Under the pieces are notes generated by a model that saw only the letters and a program-made list of their open reading frames with translations, did no database searches and was not told where the DNA came from. From NCBI GenBank assembly GCA_037176885.1, contig JAWWNJ010000008.1, forward strand, positions 1,798,001 through 1,862,000: DNA of 64,000 nucleotides, in the 5' to 3' direction. The first letter of the stretch is position 1. Each line of letters begins with the position of its first letter. The translations under genes and the position numbers were made by a program. Below, in pieces: positions 46,501-56,240 of this stretch. This DNA is from Favolaschia claudopus (lineage: Eukaryota; Basidiomycota; Agaricomycetes; Agaricales; Mycenaceae).

Positions 46501-49500
46501 TTACGAATGTCGACTGCGACTGCTCCGCGTCGAGGATTTTGGGTGCCGTTGAGAATTGCAGCAAGATATCTGGAGTGAATTAGTTGACTGTGTTTGAACG
46601 AGTTAAGACACGTACCGCATCATGAAATGGTACACATCCAGACATATTTGAAGATCGGGCATCGCTTTACGCGCCTCCTTCTCAATCTTACAGCAGTCGT
46701 CAGAGACGAGCATTGAGGGTAGCTCAACACCGAGCTCCTCGCAGCGTTTTTTGATGCCTTCGAGAACTTCGAAGAGCTCAGCAGGTGATGCTGACTGGCA
46801 AAACCGCTAAGCAAAATATTTATCAGTGTACTATTACGATTCGTAGACTGTGACGCACCCAAGCGATGATCTCGTTGAGCTCGTTTATAATACTTAGGAT
46901 TCCGCCTTTCATCAATTTGGTTCGAGTTTTTGTCGTGTCGACAACGGTCGCCTTTCCGGCTACTTTGAATGTATTGTCGGTGCTCAAACAGATACCTATG
47001 ATTTGTATATTTTAGCAAGTCGGTTGACAGGTCTAGTCAATACGTACCTGGATTGAGATTTTTAAGGTATTCGGTTGACTCCTCGCTCCGAGTTCGGTCA
47101 ATGAAACCCATGTAGATGTCTCGTATGAAGTCGTCAGTGATTGATGTGTCGTTATAGCCTTGTTCGGTGGGCGGCGAAATCGGACTGAATGTACGAGGGA
47201 ATGTGAGAGTGCCTGGTTTGAAATTCTCTTCCTGATAAGCGCGAAGGAATTCTAGCGAGTATTCATGGTACTCGAGCAAATGAAGCTCTAATGGGTATTA
47301 TGAGCAAATAGTTTGAACGTGTTCGCAGCCCGACATACGTTTAATATTTTCTGCAAGACCACCCGATGTTGTGGAGGGTCTGAACTCGACAATAATATCG
47401 AAAAGCTCGCGCGTAACAGCAGAGCGACTCGTGAAGTATGGAATCCCGCCTGCATAAGTTAAATGTCAGCAGAAGTTAAGGAAACAGCCAGGGAAAGAAA
47501 AGAAAGCAACAGAAGCACGCACGGGGAATCTCCCAATGTTCCCAGTTCTTCCAAAACACTTGGTTGGTCGTCACGAAACTACGGCTCTTTGTGCCCGTCC
47601 CACCGGAATCTGGAATGCAATCCTTGTGTCGCAGTTGATACCCCAGAGCTGTTTCCTCACGGCGTACACCATGAACTTCACGCGACCCGGTACCGTTCCA
47701 CGAATCCCAGGCAACATCATCAGATCCGCAGTGCGGACACTTTGTGAGCAGCGGGTAGAAGAAAGGATGGACTATGTTGATGGGGCGGAGGTAGGCAATC
47801 TCTGGCCTAGTGCTGCCTCCTCGGCGGCGTACATCAATTAATGAAGGCGGAGTAAATCTCGGTCCGTAGATGGGAATAGAAGGCTTGAGTGTCTTTGGTT
47901 TGGGAACTGTATTCGAGTTTTTGGTCGTTCTAGTGGGGCGCGTCTCGGTGTAGAGGAATGCGACATATTCTGCGACGTGTGCTTCAAATTCTAATTGAGG
48001 CTGATACTGCGATTGTTTTTCTCTGTTTTTGGTCCACGATGCGACGCGTTTCGCTACCTGTAATGTGGCGAAGATAAGTGGCAGCCTCGGAAGGAGAAAG
48101 ACCGCGCTGACATTTGCCTTGTACTCGTCTTCAAATTTCTTGCGCTTTCCGGGCTCGTGCGCAGCTACAAGAATTGCTAAAACCACGGGAGGATCAAAGG
48201 ATGCCATGGATGAGGAGGACAAAGGCAAGGGAAGGAGGGAAAGGAGCTGTCTCACTCGCTTGTGGTCGTCGACCCTGCGCCGATCACCTTTGTCATTGAT
48301 GGCGGGGTCGCACACAAGCTCTGGCACCGCTGAGCAGGTTGATGAAATGGAAATACCTAGATATAGCAGCAGGCGGCGGGCCGAGTCAACCCTCACGCGC
48401 TTTGGAAGCATCGAAATTTCGTGTTTTGAATATTATCTGAGTACAAACTATCATACGAAGAGCTGGAAAACAATGTCAGGTTCCAGCGGCAAAACACAAA
48501 GAGATTTTCGACCTACAAAGAACCACTTTTCCCTAAATAATAACAGCAGAAGAGTTGTCAATCACGCTGTTTCAGAACAAAGAAAACTAGGGCAGTAGAA
48601 TCTGCTTTGCATTTGGGCGTTGGGCTTCACAGGGAGGAGATAGACAAAATGAGAGGATCTAGAGGTCAAGACAGCGGTCAGTACTGACGGATTGAGCCTC
48701 GTAGGTACTGCAAACAATCCTTTCGAATCCTCGACACTTTACGAGATCATAAGCGAAATGAATCGCTTATCATGGCGGCCAAAAACCGGCCAGAACGCGG
48801 CAGAGGGAGGACTCCGGGTACCCTCTCCCTACATTTGACAAGGTCAATTTTAGCACCGTGAATTCGACAAGGTAATTCAAAATCAATACTTACGACCCGA
48901 ACCGACGACTTTCCGAGGGATTGCGAGGGATTGACACATGCAGATTCAAGTCGTCTCGTCACTATCCGAGCTGCTTTACAGCAGAGAAGATCAACAATGG
49001 ACTGGGAGCCGTGGAGAATCATCACTACAACAAACTTTCAGCGAAGCAAGATATGAGAGAGAGAGAGAGAGGCAGGAAAAAGACAGCTTGGTCCCGGTTG
49101 AGAGTCTGAGACGGCCAGACATGAGGCAAATAGGGAGGAAATGGCAGATACTGAGGAATATACAGCGGAGAAAGGCTTGCTTGCTTACGACGATGGAAGA
49201 ATTCAAAAACACAAATATAGCACATATTGGATAAATTGGATGGCTTGAACCAATGACGCGTCTAAACGAAGGTATTAAGCCCGAGAAATGTTGGCCCCGC
49301 CTCTTTTCGGGTCACTTTGACTTTTTGTCGCGTCGCTTGGGCCGCGGAAACATGCTCGAGTGTGTGTTACTGTCGAGAGTCTGTATATTGCTGAGAGAGA
49401 CTTGTTGGGGCTACTTAGATCACTGAGTGCTTCCTGTATGCTGTCTGGTATCTTCTCTTCTTGCTTGCATGCGGGGCCTGGCCTGCTTCGAGTCTGCTTC

Positions 49501-49664
49501 GGTGGTGGGAGTTGGCTGGAGGTGATCAAGAGGTGATGATGGTGGTGCACACGGTGCACGTGCCTTCATTTGGTCTCGTCGGTCATTTTCGGTCTCTCGC
49601 TCATTTTCGGTCGCAATCGGTCGCAGCGTTGATGCCATCAAACCCTTGACACAGCGGGGTTGCC
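43534..49664 (-). mobile_element. DUF6729-type DNA transposon, copy 3 (inverted, nested, 6,131 bp)
   Basis: Same length and ends as copies 1 and 2 but on the minus strand. It lies inside the right arm of the MULE-like element. The flanking 8-mers AGTGTTGG (43526-43533) and AGTGTTGA (49665-49672) match at 7 of 8 positions. Differences seen by eye: A for G at the position of 15681 (plus-strand T 49406), while at the position of 21513 it carries the copy 2 base. The copies are therefore all very young. Confidence 0.92.
44278..48207 (-). CDS. DDE transposase with DUF6729-like zinc module (copy 3)
   Basis: Mirror image of the copy 1 gene (coordinate = 65087 minus the copy 1 position); the frame is open back to 48411. 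Every exon-level translation I compared is identical to copies 1 and 2. CPHC lies at about 47729-47740, the catalytic-candidate Glu at about 46225 and the stop at 44278-44280. No lesion seen. Confidence 0.88.
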
Positions 49665-49806
49665 AGTGTTGAAAAACACTGGGGGTTTGAAGTTCGGGAG
49701 TAATAAGATCAAATTTGTCAATTGATATTACACATAGTGAATTCACAGTGTATCTACTCCCTCAGTGACTCCCCAACACTCGGAAGTGAGGCTGGGTAGG
49801 AGACTG

Positions 49807-49815
49807 ATTGTGGGT
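49807..49815. repeat. Right 9-bp target-site duplication of the MULE-like element
   Basis: ATTGTGGGT, identical to 43144-43152. Confidence 0.85.
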
Positions 49816-49954
49816 CCTTTACGCTGACCGTCTGAGCACGTCGCGTTTTACGTTCGGTTTCCGAGGCTTCTCCCGCGGCCGTTGGTCCTGAGGCTGCTGC
49901 CAATAAACGCGTGACAGCGAGAGGAAGGAGGACAAATCTCTCTGACAGTGACAT
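49816..49954 (-). pseudogene. Possible small gene 5' end cut by the MULE-like insertion
   Basis: ATG 49954 follows a T-rich tract and opens MSLSERFVLLPLAVTRLLAA, then Ala/Glu/Arg-rich sequence ending SVKDPQ at the duplication. On the other side of the MULE-like element the frame would continue only five codons (SDNGNE region) to a stop at 43124-43126. It could be the first exon of a small gene now interrupted, or chance. No family recognised. Confidence 0.25.
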
Positions 49955-50594
49955 CGGAGTTCAAAAAGGAGAAAAAGAAAAATGACGCTTCACGTGATGT
50001 GACGCACTCGCGTTTGTGACAACTTCAAGCGTGCCTGGCTTTGACCAACTTGACCACATGCTGTCGAGGATTGCTAAACTTCCGAAGCTTCGACTATCCG
50101 ACAGATTGCTAGGACTTGGGCTGTATATTCAGCTGGTGGTATCAGTCGACTTCCTTGGGTTTGCACCTGCAATCTGAAGCGACTTGGAGGCTGGTTTCCT
50201 GAAAGTGCCTCCTGAGATAACGCGACTCGGCTCGAACCATCCTAGGTCCGGAATCTACTGAAAGGTAACCTCAGGAATGAATTTCTGACATTTTAGGACC
50301 CCGAAATGGCATTGATTCAATTTCTGGCCTAATTTGTACTATACAAAACAACTGAGACATCCTATCTCTTGTTTGCGTCATACGGACTTGACCGCTCTTT
50401 CCTCCGCCGCCGCCATCCAGCTCATAGCTTCGATCTCGCTCTTTTGTTGTCGACTCAAACGATCGGTTCCTATTATTCCTGGAAGAGAATGCGTTCAATA
50501 AATCAACCCTGTTAACACGCTAGTTTAAAAAGCAAAAGCCCGCTGGGTTCTAGGTAGCGAAGTCCTCCACTGCCGACTCAGTCTTTGCCCAGTA
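49955..50594. other. Intergenic region, no gene seen
   Basis: Region of 640 bp upstream of the DUF6534 gene. It holds several near-identical TCTGA/CGACT motifs but no open frame worth calling; the minus-strand frame 50271-50498 is Arg/Ser-rich and probably chance. It presumably contains the promoter of the 50595 gene. Confidence 0.4.
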
Positions 50595-52180
50595 ATGTCT
50601 ACCACCCCCGAAGATGTGAAGCTGCTGCTTGGCCCCATATACGTTGGGACTATCGTGAGCACCTTTTCGCTAGGCGTTCTCGCATTCTGTTTTATTGATT
50701 ATTCGAATCAGCTCAGCACCGGTCTATTCGGCATATGCGCTGCACAGTTCACAAACTACTTTGTCTCCGTCCGCAGACATTCAGATTCGCCGACCATCCA
50801 GTTCGTCGTTTCGTTGTCCCCACACTCCCGCTCGATATACTAATAATGTGATGAAATCCCACAGCGCCCTCGTCTTATGGGAATTCTTCCTCAGCATTTT
50901 CTGCGCAATTGTTTCTGTATACTTCGTATGGCTCTACCTCGTCGAGAACTACTTCAACCCAGCTTTCTTGGCCTCTGCACCTTGGCCACTCACCGCAGTT
51001 CCCATGCTTTCTGGATTGTAAGTTTTACACCTTCTTATGGATGTCTATCTTGTGTTTCCTTACCGCAATATGCAGATCAGCGTGCCCCGTCCAGATATTC
51101 ATGGCGTATCGAGTACTGCGCCTGTCAAATTCCCGCTTTTTATTCGTTCTACTGTTGTCGCTCACGATAGCCAATGTTCGTCGCAAATTTCCGTCCCTCT
51201 TTGCAGAGCTCAATCTGATTGTAGGGAGGCATTGCGTTCGCAACAAGCGTCCTCGCTTTTGGGCTGACGTACGAAATTCTATCTTCCTTCCTCCCTCATC
51301 AATTGAACGAACCCAGCTTCGATGAAGGCTCGCGCCTCACTCCAGTAGCCGATTCGTGGTTAGCCATCACTGTAACCAACGACTTGGCCGTCACGTATGT
51401 TTTCCCTGTTTAACCATCTTCTGCATCGGAGTAATCCGTATCATTTCAGCTTGCTTCTCATCTACTACCTCCATAAAAGTCGAACCGGGTTCAACAGTTA
51501 GTGTCTTCCTGTCTTCCGGCATGCTACTTCGGCTTACCGTTTGTCAAGAAACGGATACCGTGATCGCTCGTCTCATTCGGTCCGCGCTTGAGAGCGCAGC
51601 GTTTGCGACATTTTTTTCGGTGCGCCGAGTGCTATCTGTTCATCTACCCGTTTTTACCAATGAACGTAGATCATGGTCCTGGTCATGTTTGTGAGTGGTT
51701 TTTCCTTTGGCCTCACAATGGTCCTCAACTTTATTTCAGACGGTGTTCCCGCGGACAGGCTTCCATCTCATGTTTTCGCAACCAATGGGTCGTATATATA
51801 CGTGAGTTTCAAGATCTCCTCCGTCGTACTTATATTCATGGTCGCATTCTCTCATAGGAGCACTCTATTATCGGTACGAACCTCACCCTTCACCCCGGAA
51901 CTTTACACTCATCGCAACAGACTCTAAACGGACGAGAAGCTCTCCGCCACGACCTGCGCGGTACATACGACTTGGGTGAGACCGTGAATGTCGAGCGATT
52001 CAACTTAAGGCCCGTTCGTGTCTTCATTCAAGCGCCTTCTACTACATTTTTCCCTGATCAAATGTCCAGACAAACAACCGGGACACCGCCGTCGCCGTGA
52101 AAATCACCGTCGAGAATCAGACTGACGAGGGAAGTAATAGGTTCGAACACAAGTCCACTGGCAGCGGTTCGGCAGTGTAG
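50595..52180 (+). CDS. Seven-span membrane protein, DUF6534 family
   Basis: Function unknown; a family greatly expanded in agaricomycetes with receptor-like topology. ATG 50595 gives MSTTPEDVKLLLGPIYVGTI. The LLGP-x-x-V/I-G start is typical. Hydrophobic spans follow: VSTFSLGVLAFCFIDY; ALVLWEFFLSIFCAIVSVYFV with WLYLVENYFNP; SACPVQIFMAYRVLRLS (a conserved Q-x-F-x-x-x-R loop), with LFVLLLSLTIAN; WLAITVTNDLAVTLLLIYYL; DTVIARLIRSALESAAFATF; and MVLVMFVSGFSFGLTM with VLNFI. The cytosolic tail continues through TLNGREALRHDL to KITVENQTDEGSNRF and stop TAG 52178-52180. About eight short introns. The DUF6534 assignment is by motif pattern and topology and fairly strong. Confidence 0.8.
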
Positions 52181-52344
52181 TGTAGGAAAACACAAGATTA
52201 TCTTCGCGCCTATACCTAATCACACCGGAACCTTTCTCTACGCTATTGAACAACAACAATAATGTGATATATTACAAGTCAATATAAGTCCTCGTCATGC
52301 ATTGTATATCGATCTACACTACCCAACAAAGTACAAAAATCTAA

Positions 52345-53493
52345 CTACCTTCCATCCGCGCCGCCGAGCACACCCTCAGTCAACCTTTCCCTCCACGCAC
52401 TTCCCTTCCCCTTCATCACATCGCTCCCCCGCACCTTCCGCTGCACCACAACGCTCGGAACCACCGAAAACGCGTTCAGCCTTTTACTCTGCACGAGCCA
52501 CGCGAGCGCGTGGTCGATCGCGCGCGAATATGCAAAGGGTGGGTAGGTTAGATCGCGAAGGAGGCGCTGGGCGCCGGATGGTGAGAGGGCGTAGGCATGC
52601 GTGCAGAGCGGGGCGTGCGAGGGATGGAGGGTGTTGAGCGGCGCTGGCAACGAAGATCCAGATGACTCCAAAGGGGGGAAGTACGATTCGTTCGACCAGC
52701 AGTGTCCTGCCAAGAAAATTATTATTCTAGATGTTCTTCAACGCCAGCACTCACCCAAGAACACGATATCCCAATCCGCCGGGAGGAGATCCCAGACGGA
52801 AGCTAATCGCTCGTGGATATCCACCTCCATGTCGACGTCGTCTTCCATGATGAGTGCCGGCGCTTGGTCTGGCTGCGTTGAGGCAAGTCGGATGACAGAG
52901 AGATGAGAATGCCAACATGCGATCCGACTTGGGGAGAGAATTTTGTATGCAGGGAGTTGAGGCGAGTAAGGAATGAGGGTAAAGTTTTCTGTCGCGCATG
53001 TCAAGGGCTCCAGATCCAAGTCAATACTAGAGGTTTCGTCGTTGGAGGAGGATTCTTGAAGCTGAGTTGAAATATTGGTGCGATTTGCATCTGGCCATTC
53101 GAACGGGAGCGTAACAGCCGTCGAGTTGTCTTTCACTTTCAGTGCGTTTTGACGAAGGAACCGAACTCCAGCCAAGATCTGATCGACGAGCGAGCTATTC
53201 GAATGCTCAGCAGCAAAATAGCTCCACTGGACACCAAGGTGGGTGCGCAGGACCTCCATGTCGTTGAAGCGGTCCGTCCGACGAGGAAGAGAGATGACGT
53301 ATGTTCGCGAGGTGATGGGTAGAATCCGGGAGTCCTGCTGAAGCCAAAGACTTTGAGAGAGCGACTTTCGAAATTGATTGAGCCGGGAGGAGAGCGGGAT
53401 TGGATTGAACGAGTTAAGATGAGAGAGAATGAAGAGAAGGGTGATCAGGATGCATATGAGAGTCGCGTAGAGCTGGGGTAGTGCGGGCGACAT
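52345..53493 (-). CDS. Glycosyltransferase family 25-like, type II membrane protein
   Basis: Probably a Golgi/ER glycosyltransferase; acceptor unknown. ATG 53493 (MSPALPQLYATLICILITLL) gives an N-terminal signal anchor; an upstream in-frame ATG at 53538 is possible. Then RTYVISLPRRTDRFNDMEVL is the GT25 opening (V-I-x-L-x-R-R-x-x-R). ILSPSRIACWHSHLSVIRLA is the conserved A-C-x-x-SH block. PALIMEDDVDMEVDI carries the E-D-D metal/sugar-binding motif. DWDIVFLG is joined over one intron (about 52712-52754) to HCWSNESYF. The C-terminal THAYALSPSGAQRLL matches the late A-Y-x-x-x-x-x-G-A-x-x-L block. It ends GGADGR-stop at 52345. About 365 residues. All key blocks are present. Confidence 0.82.
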
Positions 53494-53768
53494 GGACGTT
53501 GAGAACAAGAAGTGTTGATAATCGTTACAGGGTATCATTCATTACAGCGTAAAATATCATCCCAACCCTTCCGAAACCCAACGGCCCCGCGCGGAAACGC
53601 CGCCCGCATAGACGCTATCCAAAGCCAGACGACGCAGGGCATTCCCTTCCTACATGACGGCGTCAACAGGTACAGGAAAAATCATCCTCGTCAGTTCTCA
53701 TTACTCTGTAGGCGTAAAAAATGTCATAAGTATAAGATAAATAAATCCGTGTCCCACCAATCCAGAGG

Positions 53769-55592
53769 CTACCTCGCCCCGGCCTTCACCTGCACATCCT
53801 TCCAGAAATCACCCCACCCGCCTGCCTTGTACTCCTCCTTTGGCGATCCAGGCGCAGGCATCCCGTCCCTCGGCTTGTCGCCAAACGCATCCTTCTGCGC
53901 CACCGCTATTCGGTCGAGGGCTTTGATGAGTGAGGGCGTTGCGGGTACTGCGCCAAGAGGTGGAGATTTATTACTCGACGGGTTGACGGCGGTGCGTTGG
54001 GATGCTGTTGATGAGAGATGCCGCTTCATGAACCCAGGACTCCATTCCTTGTCTTTGTTATTTGGATCCTTGGCAGCGGTCACGACATCTTCCTCAAAGT
54101 CAGAATACTCCGGGGCCTCGTCCTTTCCCCACTTCGTCTTCTTCTTGATCCTCCCCATCTCCCTCTCAAAATCAAGCGGGTCTCTGGCGGAATCGTCGTC
54201 GACGAGCGTGTCATTTGTCGACGCCATGGACATCTTCTGCTTCAACCACGGTCGCGGAGCCTTGGTCGGGCTCAAAGGGCTAAGTGGGTCATCTTCCTCG
54301 TCAGAAGAGGTCAACCCTCCGTCCTCGCCAATGGGCCGGAATTTCACGGCAGCGCCGCGCTTCTTACCTCCCATGCGAGCTTGAAATCGTTCGTTCCTTA
54401 CGGAGCGACCTTTCTTTAGAAAGCCCGGGCTTTGCTGAAATTCGTAGGAAGAGTCATTCGTGCGGAGTTTAACATCATCGCCGTCCTCGTCTGGGAACAG
54501 GATATCTTTGGGGCCTTTGGAAGCAGCTGGGCGTGAGCCGAAGAGACGATCCCACGCTGAGGTTGCGGGTGTGAATATGCCTGCACGATCCGCGGCATTG
54601 GGAAGACTTGAGGCGTAGTGAGCCAGGTAGCTGTCCCATTTCTGTTGTAAGCTATTCAGCAGATGTTTGAAACTAAGAAGAAGAAGACGCGCCTCGTCTG
54701 GACATTCCCCAAATTTGCGTCGCAAAAACCAATCGCAGGCTATCCCTGCGACTAAGAACAAGCAGAAGCCTGCGCTGAGGCCTTTCTCTCGGCCGGTCCC
54801 CCAAATATCGACAGGACTAACGGATTGCCAGAGGCGCTCCCAGACGTTTGCCCACTCGGGGATGTGGGCAAGAAGAGCGATGGAAAGGACGAGGCCGAAG
54901 GCGCCTGTTGAGGCAGAGGAGAAGCGGACTGCCCAGTGTTGGACGGTGGGGATGGGGAGCAGAACGAGGAGAGTGCTGGTGGCTCCAAAGATGGCGGTTA
55001 CTATTACACGGGCCAGAACGGGCGGGTGGACGAAGACGGAGACGGCGAGCCCGAAGAGGGTGCTTGACAAAGTCGTGAGTTGTGGCCAAAGCGATGATAT
55101 ATATAAAGCAGAGCACTCACCCGCCTGATATGCCAACGAATGTGAGGGCACAGTAACGCCATCTTCCAGCGAGGAATGTGGTGATGAGGGAAGACAACAG
55201 CCAGACGACGACGAAGGTCTTTGAGTTGAGTGGGGCAGACGAAGACTTTGCAGGGATCATGAGGGAGAGGAATGTCGACAGGTGTACTACAGTAGGGCAT
55301 TGAGATTTAGATTGTATATGGTATGAGTGTACGCACCGCCGAAAGCGTATCCTGCAGCAAGTCCCCCCACACCTCCTTCAAGCAGAAACAATATGCGCTT
55401 CTTTTGCTCGAATGCGCCGGGTAGAACGCCATAGCGCTCAGCTGGGAACGAACGAGAGCGATCGAGGGTGAGGAATGCGCCGGCAAAGGTGAGAAGGATA
55501 GAAAGCAGAAGTAACGGGAGAGAATATGCAAGGAGATAAGAAGTAGATGGGAGCAGAGTCGTTAGGGTCGTTAGTGTGTCGTTGGAGGCCAT
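53769..55592 (-). CDS. Multispanning membrane protein with DUF4203 (TM7S3/TM198-like) domain
   Basis: Function unknown. Start chosen at MASNDTLTTL (ATG 55592); the frame is open further upstream to 55706. The N-terminal half has about seven hydrophobic spans: SYLLAYSLPLLLLSILLTFA, KKRILFLLEGGVGGLAAGYAF, TFVVVWLLSSLITTFLAGRW, GGTLFGLAVSVFVHPPVLAR, SALLVLLPIP-like, FGLVLSIALLAHIP and LSAGFCLFLVAGIACDWFLR. The FAGAFLT and G-x-x-x-G-rich helices fit DUF4203. The C-terminal half is a long charged, disordered cytosolic tail (FPDEDGDD, SSDEEDDPLSPLSP, KKKTKWGKDEAPEYSDFEED) ending VQVKAGAR. Three or four introns. It is divergent from the small frame at 55773. Family assignment moderate to good. Confidence 0.75.
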
Positions 55593-55772
55593 GGCGGTGA
55601 GTGAGCGGTGAGGTGTGAGTGGACGACGGGGAGTGCAGCAGAGCACACTGAGCAGTGAGCGCACTTTGGCTGATATGGCGCGAGTCGAAGTCCAATACTG
55701 ATCCAATCAATAATGCATCCCCAAACAACCGCTATGCACCCCGTTTAGGCAATTTCCTTTTTGTGAGCGAAG

Positions 55773-55967
55773 ATGGAGCCCTCAGAACAGTTCAGGTACT
55801 TGCTCGGAATACGGAGTATGTCATCTCACATGATGCATTTGGCAAAGATCACGCCTTACAAACCTTTCGAACTCTCCGACATCGCGTCCGAGGAGGCTGA
55901 AGACGAATTTCCTTCCTTCCAGCCGCATAACCTCACTACTTACTCAGATTTTCCGCCACGCACATGA
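55773..55967 (+). CDS. Small open frame, doubtful gene
   Basis: 64 codons beginning MEPSEQFRYLLGIRSMSSHM and ending DFPPRT, divergent from the DUF4203 gene. The C-terminal half is acidic (DIASEEAEDEFPSF). No family recognised. The position 180 bp from a divergent start and the non-repetitive composition leave it possible, but length alone does not exclude chance. Confidence 0.25.
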   Translation: MEPSEQFRYLLGIRSMSSHMMHLAKITPYKPFELSDIASEEAEDEFPSFQPHNLTTYSDFPPRT

Positions 55968-56240
55968 GAAGAAAATTCTAATTTCTAAGAGCCGTTCTCA
56001 AGTCATGGACAGTCTGGGCGTCGATGGGGTGGGTCAGTGCAGTGGACGGACGGGTACGGACGGCAGGGTGTCGTCTTTCGCGTTTTTTTTGCCGAAAATG
56101 GATGGAATGGACGGGTTAGAGCCCCGGGCCCGAAAACGAGTGTCACCTAGACGCTTCGCCACACTACAACGCCTTACACCTCAACGCTGCCTCACCCCAA
56201 CATTGGCTGACATATGCAACTCGACGATTGACCGCCAATC

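Larger units (their letters stand above)
43153..49806. mobile_element. Palindromic MULE-like MITE carrying a nested transposon
   Basis: The ends are a perfect 127-bp inverted repeat (43153-43279 and 49680-49806) beginning CAGTCTCCTACCC. The inverted repeat continues inward: 43280-43328 pairs with 43482-43531 (TCTCCAGGGAGGCTGGC and on to ATAGCCAC). Without the inserted 6.1-kb copy the element would be about 520 bp, nearly all inverted arms of about 176 bp around a loop of about 155 bp. A 9-bp duplication (ATTGTGGGT) flanks it. Long TIRs plus a 9-bp duplication are the hallmark of Mutator-like elements. No coding capacity of its own. Confidence 0.85.

Noticed and set aside
43534..49664. Starship-type giant element or Helitron
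   Set aside because: No tyrosine-recombinase (DUF3435) captain, no Rep/helicase gene; clear TIRs and target-site duplications show cut-and-paste DNA transposons.
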